This document shows, in pieces, positions 35,798 through 46,657 of a stretch of 64,000 nt of DNA. Each line of letters starts with the position of its first letter. The stretch's first letter is position 1. The notes under the pieces were generated by a model. The model ran no database searches. It worked only from the letters and a program-made list of their open reading frames with translations, and was not told where the DNA came from. The DNA is from Myxococcales bacterium (GTDB taxonomy: Bacteria; Myxococcota_A; Polyangia; Polyangiales; Polyangiaceae), in assembly GCA_016720545.1 (NCBI GenBank), contig JADKKK010000007.1, positions 1 to 64,000 on the forward strand, written 5' to 3'. The translations under genes were made by a program, and so were the position numbers.

Positions 35798-36600
35798 TTC
35801 TTGTTCTGGCAATACGGCGAATTCGCCTTGCACAGGAAGCAGTCGACGGGCGAGTCCTGCCCGGGTCGGCACGACGGGGTGATGTTTTCACTCGCGCCGG
35901 TGGCGGAGACCGGAGGCGGCGGACACTTGTCGTCGGGGTTGGCCGTGTCCGGGGCGCGCGGGAAATCGACCAGGCACTTCGAGCACACGGTGATAGGGAA
36001 CTGGAACTCCTGGCTCTCGAGCGAGAGACCGCCGAGCGTCTGGCCCTGCACGCGCGCGAAGGCGATCACCGTGACCGTGGCGTTCTTCGGGTCGGGCTGC
36101 TGGGCGAGCACGCGACGAAGCTTTTTCACTGCGGCGCTGTCGAGCAGGTCGACCGTGACCGACGCCTGGCCGCCACCCGGCGGGACGAATCCGCTGCCAG
36201 GGGTGCGGTACTCGTTGCCAGCGCGGCGGTCGTCGATCCCCGCAGCCGGGTTGATCTCGGCGTCCAAGTTCACGCCGTCTACGGTCTGCCGCACGGTCGC
36301 GCCGAGCAGGTAGACGTTCGAGGTCTCGACGCGGTTTCGCGCGGGATCGGCGGCGACGCGCAGCTGGTTCACGACGACGAGCGAGGCCGTGTAGCTGTCG
36401 GCAACGGCCACGTCGAGTCGGCCATTGACGAGCCCCGCCGACCCAGGCTCGATCAGGCAGACGCCGTCACTATCAGGCTTTGCGACGACGACCTTCGTCA
36501 CGATGAGCGACTGCGGGTACTCGACGCACGCGGGCGCGAGCCCCGCGGCCATCAGAGCCCCGACCACCGCGACAATCGCCCCTCGAACGCTTCGCTTCAT
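35794..36600 (-). CDS. Lipoprotein of unknown function with cysteine-rich tail
   Basis: 268 residues from ATG 36600: MKRSVRGAIVAVVGALMAAG then LAPACVEYPQ, a lipoprotein signal. The middle is beta-rich (SLIVTKVVVAKPDSDGVCLI; SYTASLVVVNQLRVAADPAR; VTVDLLDSAAVKKLRRVLAQ). The C-terminal 70 residues have paired cysteines (VCSKCLVDF, DKCPPPP, PSCRPGQDSPVDCFLCKANS, YCQNKK). It is coupled to the beta-rich protein downstream by a 4-base overlap. They may form an outer-membrane complex; no known family is recognised. Confidence 0.7.
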   Translation of the reverse strand: MKRSVRGAIVAVVGALMAAGLAPACVEYPQSLIVTKVVVAKPDSDGVCLIEPGSAGLVNGRLDVAVADSYTASLVVVNQLRVAADPARNRVETSNVYLLGATVRQTVDGVNLDAEINPAAGIDDRRAGNEYRTPGSGFVPPGGGQASVTVDLLDSAAVKKLRRVLAQQPDPKNATVTVIAFARVQGQTLGGLSLESQEFQFPITVCSKCLVDFPRAPDTANPDDKCPPPPVSATGASENITPSCRPGQDSPVDCFLCKANSPYCQNKK

Positions 36601-36718
36601 GACATCTTCTCCGGCGGAACGACGCGTCGGTCGTCGCGACTGAAACCGTATCGTTACTACACCGCCCGCGTCAAAAAGGTGTCACCTCTCGCGCGGCGAG
36701 ACAAGGAAGACCTTCGGG

Positions 36719-38293
36719 TCACGCGCGGCGCATGGCCGTGCGCAGATCGTCGGCGAGCACTGGCAGCACCTCGCCCCGCCCGACGGCGACCGCGAGCGGC
36801 AGGCGGAGGCGTTCGCCGCGTCGCTTCTTGTCGACGCCCAGATAGGCGGCCGCGGCGGCGAGCTCGCCCCCCGCGGGGCGCGTCGGGAGCCCGAGCGCCT
36901 CGAGGAGAGACTCGACCTCGCCGGCCACTCCGCGGCGAACGAGCCCCGCCGCCGCCGCCAGCTCGAGCTCCGCGACCATCCCGATCGCGACGGCCTCGCC
37001 GTGGAGGTGCGTGCGGTACTGGCCATGCGCCTCGAGGGCGTGCCCGACGGTGTGGCCGAAGTTGAGCAGCGCGCGGTCGCCCTGCTCGCGCTCGTCGCGG
37101 GCGACCACACCAGCCTTGAGCTCGATCGCGCGCCTCACGACGCTGGCGAGGCCCTCGGGCGGCCCGGCCACCAGCTCCGGCGCGCGCTCGCGAAGCTCCC
37201 GCGCGAGCCCCTCGTCGAGGAGCAGCGCGATCTTGGCCAGCTCGGCGAGCCCTGCGCGGCGGTGGCGCGCGGGCAGCGTCGACAGGTGGGCAAGATCGAC
37301 GACCACCGCCGACGGCTGCGCGAAGGCCCCGATGAGGTTCTTCCCGGCCGCCACGTCGAAGCCCGTCTTGCCGCCAACGGAGGCGTCGACCATCGCCAGC
37401 AGTGTCGTGGGCACCTGGACCGCCCGCACTCCGCGGTAGAGGGTGGCGGCCGCGAACCCCGTGAGATCGCCCACCACGCCGCCGCCAAAGGCGACGAAAA
37501 CCCCATCGCGATCGAGGCCTTGGGCGATCCCGGCCTCCCAAATCGTGTCGACCGTGGCGAGGGTCTTGTGCTCCTCGCCGGGCGGAAGGGTGCACGTTCG
37601 GTGGGGCACGAAGACGGCGTCCAGCGCCCGGGCGAGCGCGGTGCCGCGCGCGCGGAGCACGTGACTATCGGTCACCGCAAGGAGGCCGGAAGGCCCGAGC
37701 GCGGCCACCACGTCGGTCAGGACCTCGGGCCTATCATGCACGACGTGCACGCGGTACGAGCGCTCACCGAGCGCGACCAGGACGGGAGCGGCCGCGCGCA
37801 CGGCGCAGACCGCGGCGACCGCGGCGTCCTCGTCGAGGACGTCCGTCCACACCTCGCCGTGGCACTCGGAGTAGGCGGCCGCGCGCGCGAGCTGGAGCTC
37901 GTCGATCCGGGCCGCGGGGTCCCCGCCGAGCAGGGGGCGCTCGGTGCCGACGAGGCGGGCGAGCAGCGCCTCACGCGACGCCTTCAACGTGACGACCACG
38001 CCGCTCGCGAGCGCCGCCGCGCGCGCACGACTCGAGACCAGCGCGCCGCCACCAAGCGCCACGACCGAGGGCTTCGCCGCGCTCGCGAGCTCGAGCACCA
38101 GCGCCTCCTCCGCGGCTCGGAACGACCGCTCGTCGTCGCGCACCAGCGAAGCCGCGGTGGCGCCGGCGCGGCCCGAGCGAGAGGCCAACACGGCGTCGGT
38201 GTCGACGTAGGGGAGCCCGAGCTCGCTGGCGACGCGCGGAGCGATCGTCGACTTCCCCGTGCCCATGAACCCCGACACGAAGAGCGTCTTCAT
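36719..38293 (-). CDS. aroKB: Fused shikimate kinase / 3-dehydroquinate synthase
   Basis: 524 residues from ATG 38293. Residues 1-165 are shikimate kinase: Walker A GFMGTGKSTIAPRVA, YVDTDA (Asp binding shikimate/Mg), ALGGGAL (shikimate-binding GGG), ERPLLGG (lid). Residues about 175-524 are 3-dehydroquinate synthase: PPGEEHKTLATVD, GGGVVGDLTGFAAATLYRGV (NAD site), VPTTLLAMVDASVGGKTGF, and metal ligands in GLAELAKI, NFGHTVGHALEAH and HGEAVAIGM. Thus one protein catalyses steps 2 and 5 of the shikimate pathway. Separate aroK-aroB gene pairs are common; the in-frame fusion is less so. It overlaps aroC by 4 bases. Confidence 0.92.
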   Translation of the reverse strand: MKTLFVSGFMGTGKSTIAPRVASELGLPYVDTDAVLASRSGRAGATAASLVRDDERSFRAAEEALVLELASAAKPSVVALGGGALVSSRARAAALASGVVVTLKASREALLARLVGTERPLLGGDPAARIDELQLARAAAYSECHGEVWTDVLDEDAAVAAVCAVRAAAPVLVALGERSYRVHVVHDRPEVLTDVVAALGPSGLLAVTDSHVLRARGTALARALDAVFVPHRTCTLPPGEEHKTLATVDTIWEAGIAQGLDRDGVFVAFGGGVVGDLTGFAAATLYRGVRAVQVPTTLLAMVDASVGGKTGFDVAAGKNLIGAFAQPSAVVVDLAHLSTLPARHRRAGLAELAKIALLLDEGLARELRERAPELVAGPPEGLASVVRRAIELKAGVVARDEREQGDRALLNFGHTVGHALEAHGQYRTHLHGEAVAIGMVAELELAAAAGLVRRGVAGEVESLLEALGLPTRPAGGELAAAAAYLGVDKKRRGERLRLPLAVAVGRGEVLPVLADDLRTAMRRA

Positions 38294-39471
38294 TGACCGT
38301 ACTCTTCGGTCCGCAGCCGCCCGGAGCGCAAGTTTTCCACGACCTCGCGGAGCGAGTCGCCCCCCAACTTCTCGAGCGCGGCCCGCGCGAGCGTGAGCGC
38401 CACCATCGCCTCACCCACGACCGACGCGGCGGCGACCGCGCACACGTCGCTGCGCTCGAACGCGGCGTCGGCGGGCTCCTTCGTGCGCACGTCCACGCTC
38501 GGGAGGGCACGGCGGAGGGTCGCGATGGGCTTCATCGCGGCGCGGCACACGAGGGGCTCGCCGTTCGTGATGCCGCCCTCGAGACCACCGGCTCGGTTCG
38601 ATGCGCGGGTGAAGCGCCGGAGGACCGCGTCGTACCCGATGGGGTCGTGGACCGCAGAGCCCCGCGCCGCGGCGGCGGCCCAGCCATCGCCGATCTCGAC
38701 CGCCTTGATCGCCTGGATGCTCATGAGCGCCTGCGCCAGGAGACCGTCGAGCCTGCGGTCCCACTGGACATGAGCGCCGAGGCCCACGGGGACGCCGGTG
38801 GCCACCACCTCGAACGTGCCGCCCAGAGTGTCCCCCGCGTGGGAGGCCTCCCGGATCGCGTCGCGCATGTGGACCTCGGCCTCCGGATCCGCGCATGCCA
38901 GGTCGCTGGCGCGAGCCAAGCGCTTGATTTCATTAGTATCACGGCCCCGGAGCGACGCCGCGCACCCGACGCCGCCGATCGACACCACGTGCGCGAACAC
39001 GTCGACGCCGAGCTCCGCCAAGAGGCGCTTGGCGACCGCACCCGCCGCCGTACGCGCCGCGGTCTCACGCGCGCTCGCGCGCTCGAGCACATCACGCAGA
39101 TCCGGGCGATCGTACTTGAGACCACCGGCGAGATCGGCGTGCCCGGGCCGGGGCCGAACGAGGGGATCTGCGAGGTGGGCGGGGTGGGGACCCACGGCCA
39201 TGCGCTCGCGCCACTTCTCGTGGTCGCGATTGGCCACAGTGAGGGTGATGGGTGAACCCAACGTGGCGCCCCCGCGCACCCCCGAGGTGATCACTACGCG
39301 GTCGGTCTCGATCTTCATGCGCCCGCCGCGGCCGTAGCCACGCTGCCGGCGCGCGAGATCCTCGTCGATGTGTTCCGCGAGGAGCGGCAGCCCCGCGGGG
39401 ACGCCCTCGAGGATCACTGTGAGGCCCAATCCGTGCGACTCTCCCGCCGTGAGCCAACGAAGCTGCGTCAT
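38290..39471 (-). CDS. aroC: Chorismate synthase
   Basis: 393 residues from ATG 39471. It converts EPSP to chorismate using reduced FMN, the last shikimate step. Signatures: LTAGESHGLGLTVILEGVPA (signature 1), RRQRGYGRGGRMKIETDRV, VRPRPGHADLAGGLKYDRPD, ASARETAARTAAGAVAKRLL (signature 2), NRAGGLEGGITNGEPLVCRA and RSDVCAVAAASVVGEAMVA (signature 3 area). The active-site His in SHG and the second in PGHAD are kept. It is coupled to the downstream aroKB fusion. It is divergent from the DUF167 gene, with only 21 bases between start codons. Confidence 0.95.
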   Translation of the reverse strand: MTQLRWLTAGESHGLGLTVILEGVPAGLPLLAEHIDEDLARRQRGYGRGGRMKIETDRVVITSGVRGGATLGSPITLTVANRDHEKWRERMAVGPHPAHLADPLVRPRPGHADLAGGLKYDRPDLRDVLERASARETAARTAAGAVAKRLLAELGVDVFAHVVSIGGVGCAASLRGRDTNEIKRLARASDLACADPEAEVHMRDAIREASHAGDTLGGTFEVVATGVPVGLGAHVQWDRRLDGLLAQALMSIQAIKAVEIGDGWAAAAARGSAVHDPIGYDAVLRRFTRASNRAGGLEGGITNGEPLVCRAAMKPIATLRRALPSVDVRTKEPADAAFERSDVCAVAAASVVGEAMVALTLARAALEKLGGDSLREVVENLRSGRLRTEEYGQ

Positions 39472-39492
39472 GCTCCGCGAACGGTACCAGAC

Positions 39493-39804
39493 GTGCTGAC
39501 GATCACCGCCAAGGACGGGGCGCTGCGCTTCGAGGTGCGCGCCAAGCCGCGCGCCAAAAAGAGCCGCGTGGTCTCCATCGACGACGGGCGCCTCACGCTC
39601 GCGCTCGCGGCGCCCCCGGTCGACGGCGCCGCGAACGAGGCGCTGGTCGCCCTCCTGGCCGACGTGCTCGGCCTCCCATTGCGTGCTGTTTGCATTCTTC
39701 GTGGAACCTCGTCACGACACAAGCTCGTGTCGGTCTCGGGGCTCGGCGAGGCCGACCTCGTCGCGCGCATCACGTCGGCCCTGGCCGGCAGCCCGGGAGG
39801 CTGA
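39493..39804 (+). CDS. DUF167 (YggU) family protein
   Basis: About 103 residues from GTG 39493; upstream in frame lies antisense aroC. The family core is FEVRAKPRAKKSRVVSIDDG, LTLALAAPPVDGAANEALVA and LRGTSSRHKLVSVSG, with the conserved PPVDGxANxxL and SxxKxV elements. YggU proteins are small cytosolic proteins of unknown biochemical role. The start lies 21 bases from the divergent aroC ATG, so its promoter must lie inside aroC. dapF follows 60 bases downstream. Confidence 0.8.
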   Translation: MLTITAKDGALRFEVRAKPRAKKSRVVSIDDGRLTLALAAPPVDGAANEALVALLADVLGLPLRAVCILRGTSSRHKLVSVSGLGEADLVARITSALAGSPGG

Positions 39805-39864
39805 GCCAATCGAGGCGGGCGACTTGCCACGCGAGCGCGGGGCCCTCTACGCTCACGGGCTGCC

Positions 39865-40671
39865 ATGGCGTCGCTCCGCTTTTCCAAGTACGAGGGGCTC
39901 GGCAACGACTTTCTCGTCGTCGAGTCCGCGGAGCCGTCCTGCCTAGACGATAGGGTGCCCGCGCTGTGCGACCGGCGCCGCGGCGTCGGGGCCGACGGCG
40001 TCCTCCTCGTGCTGCCCCCGTTCACCCCCGGCAGCGCGGGGCGGATGCGCGTGGTGAACGCCGACGGCTCGTCACCCGAGATGTGCGGCAACGGCCTGCG
40101 GTGCGTCGCCCTCCACCTGCGCCGCACACGGCCCGACCTTGGCGCAGAGTTCGTGGTGGACACCGACGCCGGTCCAAAGGCGTGCGCGACCACGTGGACC
40201 CCGGCGCGACCGGGAGACGCGGAGGTGCTCGTCGACATGGGGCGGGTCGCCATCCTCGAGGAGACGACGGTCGACGCGCTCGGGCGGGCATTTTCCCTCG
40301 TCCTCGCCGACGCCGGCAACCCTCACGCCGTCCACCTCGGCGCCCTCCCTCGCGACGAGGTGGCCATCTTCGGTCCGGCGCTCGCGACCCACCCGCGGTT
40401 CCCGAAGGGCACCAACGTCGAGTTCGTGGACCTGGCGGCGGCAGCGCGCGCCTCGGTGGTCGTGTGGGAGCGAGGCGTCGGCCTCACCCTCGCGTGCGGG
40501 ACGGGCGCGTGCGCGGTGGCCGCGGTGCTCGCGGCGCGAGGCCTCGCGCCGCACGACCAGGAGCTCACGATCGAGCTCTCCGGCGGGCCCCTCCATGTCC
40601 GGGTCGCGCGCGACGGCCGCGTCACGATGCGTGGCCCCGCGCGCCTCACGTTCGAGGGCGACGTCCCGTGA
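39865..40671 (+). CDS. dapF: Diaminopimelate epimerase
   Basis: 268 residues from ATG 39865. It interconverts LL- and meso-diaminopimelate for lysine and peptidoglycan synthesis. The catalytic cysteines are in EMCGNGLRC and LACGTGACA. Other family marks: YEGLGNDFLVVE, DRRRGVGADGVLLV, VVNADGSSPEMC and GNPHAVHL. Length (about 270) is typical. The stop overlaps the GTG of the following regulator (GTGA), so the three genes dapF to 43855 form one unit. Confidence 0.93.
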   Translation: MASLRFSKYEGLGNDFLVVESAEPSCLDDRVPALCDRRRGVGADGVLLVLPPFTPGSAGRMRVVNADGSSPEMCGNGLRCVALHLRRTRPDLGAEFVVDTDAGPKACATTWTPARPGDAEVLVDMGRVAILEETTVDALGRAFSLVLADAGNPHAVHLGALPRDEVAIFGPALATHPRFPKGTNVEFVDLAAAARASVVVWERGVGLTLACGTGACAVAAVLAARGLAPHDQELTIELSGGPLHVRVARDGRVTMRGPARLTFEGDVP

Positions 40672-42428
40672 GCGAACCTCCTCGCCGGAATGACGACGCG
40701 CTCACCCTCCTCGCCGTGCTCACCGACGACGCGTCCAGAGCCCAGGTCGCCACGATCACGGGCGAGCTGGGCGATCGCCTGCTGCTCGCGACCACGATCG
40801 AGGAGGCGCTCGCGCACGCGGCTCGTGAGCCCATCGACCTCGCCCTCGTCGACGTCGGGATCGACGGTGGCGCGGGGCTCGCGCTCGTCCACCACATCCC
40901 CGCGCTCCGCCACGACGCTCGCGTCGTCGCCGTCGCACACCGCGCAGACCTCGCGCACGGAGCCGACGCGCTCGCGGTTGGGGCCGACGCTCTGCACTTG
41001 TTGCCGCTCGCAGGCGACACCGTCGCGAGCACGCTCGCGGCGGCGCGCTCACGACGCCTCGACGCCCGCGAGCGGCACGCGCTCGCCGCCGCGCTCGCCG
41101 CCGCGCACACCACCCGGAGGCTCTACGACCGGGCGATGAGCGCCCTCGCGGCAGGTGAGGTCAGCTCGGCGGCTGGGCTCTTCCTCGAAGGCCTCGTCGC
41201 CGGCGGCCTCGCGGAGGGACTCGCGCTCTACACCGCGCTCGGGGGCGCCGCGGTGCGGGTCGCTGCGATCGGCTCGCTCTCGGCCGCGCCGGAAGAGGCC
41301 GCCGCGCTCGAGGCGCTCGCGCGACCCGGTGGAATCGACGGCGCGTACGCCCCGCTCCGCCGCGACGGGTCGCTGGTCGGGGCGCTCCTGGTCTCGGGTG
41401 CGCGCGCGACCTCTACTTCGATCCTCGACCTCGCCACGCTCATCGCGACCGAGTACGCCGCGCAGCGCCGAGCGCGCGCCGCGATGACAAACATCGACGA
41501 CGTGGGCCCGGCGCTGACCACCGAAGAGGCCTTCCTCGCGGCCAACGAGCATGAAATCGCGCGGGCCCGGCGACACTGCCGCAGGCTCACGGCGCTCGTC
41601 CTCCGGGGCTGCGGCGAGTCTTCCGCGCTCGCCGTGCGGCGCGAGCTGCGGTCGTCCGACCTCGTGGCGCGGCTCGGGCCCGACGAGCTCGTGCTTCTGT
41701 TGCCCGAGACCGACACCCTCGGGGCCGCCACCTGCCGCCGACGCCTCGAGAGGCGCCTGCGCGGGCTCGCGCGAGACGAAGGGCGGGGCCCGCTCCTCGT
41801 GACCTCCGGGGCGGCGACGTTCCCACACGCGGGCGACTCCCTCGCCGCGCTCTTGCGAGCGGCCCGCGCCCGCGCCACGGCCGGAGCGCCCTACGTCGCC
41901 CTGGACCGCGCCGTTCACGCCCTGCCCTTGGGCGAGCTCGTGCCCACCCTCGCGCGGGGCACGCTCGCTCACTTTCCAAGCGTCGCGCCGCTGGACGTGC
42001 CCTTCCCGGGCCTGCTCGCGCTCGCGGAGCAACTCTGCGTCGAGGCGCAGCGGGCCGGCCTCGCCACCTACCTCGCGACCGACCACCCGGGGAGAAACCT
42101 CAGGGCGCCCGCGCGCTCTCTCTCTGCGCGCGACGCCCGCGACGCGGCACCCACGCCCGAGGCCGGGCAACGCGACGTCCGACCCGACCGGAGGGCGGCC
42201 TCGGCCCAGGGCAGCTCGGTCGAGCTGCGCGGCGTCGCCCACCTCGCGGGATGCGCCGACCTGCTGGTGATCGTCCTTCGAGGGGAGCACGCTTCGTGGG
42301 CGGCGTCCGGGCGGCTCGCGAACGACAGATTCGTCGGCGTGCACACCCACGATCCACGGCTCGCCGATCTCCTCGCGGAGCGCCTCGAAGAGGGGCATCG
42401 GCGCCGGAACCCGGAGAGCTCCCCGTGA
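40668..42428 (+). CDS. Receiver-like and degenerate GGDEF-domain regulator
   Basis: 586 residues from GTG 40668, which overlaps the dapF stop. Residues 12-125 form a CheY-like fold: LTLLAVLTDDASRAQVATIT, LALVDVGIDGGAGLALVHHI with the putative phospho-Asp in ALVDVG, though the acidic pair at the start (TDD) is displaced. A GAF-like part follows (ALYTALGGAAVRVAAIGSLS). Residues about 285-400 look like a diguanylate cyclase fold (ALTTEEAFLAANEHEIARAR, SSDLVARLGPDELVLLLPET) with GPDEL in place of GGDEF, so it is probably inactive and may act as a sensor or scaffold. The C-terminus is low-complexity then a helical domain. The gene is coupled to the next. Confidence 0.65.
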   Translation: MSEPPRRNDDALTLLAVLTDDASRAQVATITGELGDRLLLATTIEEALAHAAREPIDLALVDVGIDGGAGLALVHHIPALRHDARVVAVAHRADLAHGADALAVGADALHLLPLAGDTVASTLAAARSRRLDARERHALAAALAAAHTTRRLYDRAMSALAAGEVSSAAGLFLEGLVAGGLAEGLALYTALGGAAVRVAAIGSLSAAPEEAAALEALARPGGIDGAYAPLRRDGSLVGALLVSGARATSTSILDLATLIATEYAAQRRARAAMTNIDDVGPALTTEEAFLAANEHEIARARRHCRRLTALVLRGCGESSALAVRRELRSSDLVARLGPDELVLLLPETDTLGAATCRRRLERRLRGLARDEGRGPLLVTSGAATFPHAGDSLAALLRAARARATAGAPYVALDRAVHALPLGELVPTLARGTLAHFPSVAPLDVPFPGLLALAEQLCVEAQRAGLATYLATDHPGRNLRAPARSLSARDARDAAPTPEAGQRDVRPDRRAASAQGSSVELRGVAHLAGCADLLVIVLRGEHASWAASGRLANDRFVGVHTHDPRLADLLAERLEEGHRRRNPESSP

Positions 42429-43855
42429 AGCTCCTGCTGGCCCACGGCGAGCCTTCGCGGCGCGCGGCCCTCGGAGAACACCTCCGCGCGGCCGGGCACG
42501 CCGTCACCGAAGCGGCCACCGGCGCCGATCTCCTCGAGCTCGCGTCGGCGACCGCGTGCGACGTCGTGCTCGTCTCCCGCGAGCTCGCGAGCGAGACCAC
42601 CGACGGCCTCGGGCTCGTGGACGCGCTCGCCTTGGCCGCGGCGCGGCCCGGCCCCCTGGTCGTGCTGGCGCCCGCGGGCGCGCACCTCTCGAGTATCGAG
42701 GTCCACGAAGACAATCTGACCGCGATCATGGCGCGGTTTCACGACACCTCTCCCGTGTCGGACGCGCGCAGCAGCGCGAAGGTCACCCGGCTCTCCGTGA
42801 GCCTCTCGCCCATCGCGGCGCTCCTGGCGTCTCTCGCCGCCGACGGGCGCTCCGGTACGCTCGACGTGTCGGTCGTCCGCGAGCACGAGGCGAGCACGGG
42901 CCCGCGGGACGCGCCGCCTGGCGGACGCCGCGAGAGAGAGAGCTCGCGAGGGATATTGTGCCTGCAGCGGGGCGCGCTCGTCGACGTGACCTTCGGGCAG
43001 CACCGCGGCGAGAAGGCCCTCGCGCGCGTGGTCGCGCTCCGCGACCCGACCAGCCGCTTCACGCCGGGCGATCCCGAGGTCCTCGCGCGCCTCACCGAGC
43101 CCACCGACGTGCTGCTCGAGCGGGCCTGCGAGCGCGCGGAGGCCCTCAGCGACCTGGCCGGGCGGCTCGGCGCCTCGCTCGCGCGGGCGAGGTACGTGCG
43201 CGCAGTCCACGCGGAGGAAGGCGAGGGGACCGCGCTCAACGCGAGGGTGTTCGCGGTCGTCCGCGGCCCCACGCCCGTGACCGAAGTGCTCGAGCGGCTG
43301 CCCGAGCCTGACAGCGAGGTGCTCGCCGCGCTCTTCTCGCTGGAGGCCACGGGGCGGCTCCGACAGGTGCGCGCCGCCGGCGGCATGGCGACGCTCGCCT
43401 CCGCCGAGCAGCTCAGCTCGCTCCGCGCGGCCGCCGCCGCCATCGCGCCAGGCTTCACGGGCCCCGCGCGGGTGGTCATCGCGGGGAGCCTCGCCGAGCT
43501 CAGGGCCGTCGCGAGCCTCGCGTCACGACTCGTCGAGTCGACGACCCCGGACACCCGCGCTCCGGCCGTGGAGCTCCCGCGGGTCGCGGCGCTGTTGCTC
43601 CTCGGCGAGGGCGTGTGCGTCGAGCTCCTCGCCCTCCCGACCCTCGAAGCCTACGCGCCTACCTGGCCGCTCTTCGTGGCCGGCGCCCGCGTCGTGATCC
43701 CTCTGCGCGACGCCGATCGCGCGTCGGTGCTCCGTGTCTGCCCCGACGCCGCCGACCGCATCCGAGGCGCCTCGCCGCGCGACACCCCTTGGGAGACGGC
43801 CACCCCAGGCGACCTCGCCCGCGTCCTCCGCGAGAGCCTGGGCGTCGTGGACTGA
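42425..43855 (+). CDS. Receiver-like protein with DUF4388 (PATAN) domain
   Basis: 476 residues from GTG 42425 (GTGA overlap with the previous stop). Residues 1-115 are receiver-like: MKLLLAHGEPSRRAALGEHL, CDVVLVSRELA with Ser where the phospho-Asp would be expected, so phosphorylation is doubtful. Next comes a DUF4388/PATAN domain (LSVSLSPIAALLASLAADGR, SGTLDVSV, GILCLQRGALVDVTFGQHRG, EKALARVVAL), common in Myxococcota and linked to gliding and c-di-GMP circuits. The C-terminal 200 residues include a winged-helix-like part (VTEVLERLPEPDSEVLAALF) and a Rossmann-like tail (RVVIAGSLAELRAVASLASR). Converges with gyrB. Confidence 0.65.
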   Translation: MKLLLAHGEPSRRAALGEHLRAAGHAVTEAATGADLLELASATACDVVLVSRELASETTDGLGLVDALALAAARPGPLVVLAPAGAHLSSIEVHEDNLTAIMARFHDTSPVSDARSSAKVTRLSVSLSPIAALLASLAADGRSGTLDVSVVREHEASTGPRDAPPGGRRERESSRGILCLQRGALVDVTFGQHRGEKALARVVALRDPTSRFTPGDPEVLARLTEPTDVLLERACERAEALSDLAGRLGASLARARYVRAVHAEEGEGTALNARVFAVVRGPTPVTEVLERLPEPDSEVLAALFSLEATGRLRQVRAAGGMATLASAEQLSSLRAAAAAIAPGFTGPARVVIAGSLAELRAVASLASRLVESTTPDTRAPAVELPRVAALLLLGEGVCVELLALPTLEAYAPTWPLFVAGARVVIPLRDADRASVLRVCPDAADRIRGASPRDTPWETATPGDLARVLRESLGVVD

Positions 43856-43884
43856 TCTGATCCGTCGTGGGCGGACGGCCGCAG

Positions 43885-43900
43885 CGTGCGCTCGCGCACG
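43885..43900. terminator. Bidirectional hairpin between the regulator and gyrB
   Basis: CGTGCG-CTCG-CGCACG, a perfect 6-bp stem with a stable tetraloop, in the 68-base gap between convergent genes. It has no T-run. Confidence 0.5.
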
Positions 43901-43923
43901 GCGGACGCCGCCTCGCCGACCGC

Positions 43924-46401
<2,478 letters not shown>

Positions 46402-46657
46402 GCAGGGCTCGTTTCTTGGTCGTGAGACCGGTACGCGGCGGGCAAGTATCGCGATTGAAATGGCGGTTTGTTCACGCCGGCGCGGCGCCGCGCTTCGAAA
46501 GGAGGCTGGAGTGTAGCAAAGAGCGCCTGAACAGGCAAGCCGTGCCAACGCCAGTACACATGTAATATCAAGCACTTACGCCGCCGTGCTCCGCCCCCAC
46601 GCGGCGCGAGGCCACGGGGAGCCCGGTCGGCCCGGTGCGGCGCCGGTTCTAGCGGAA

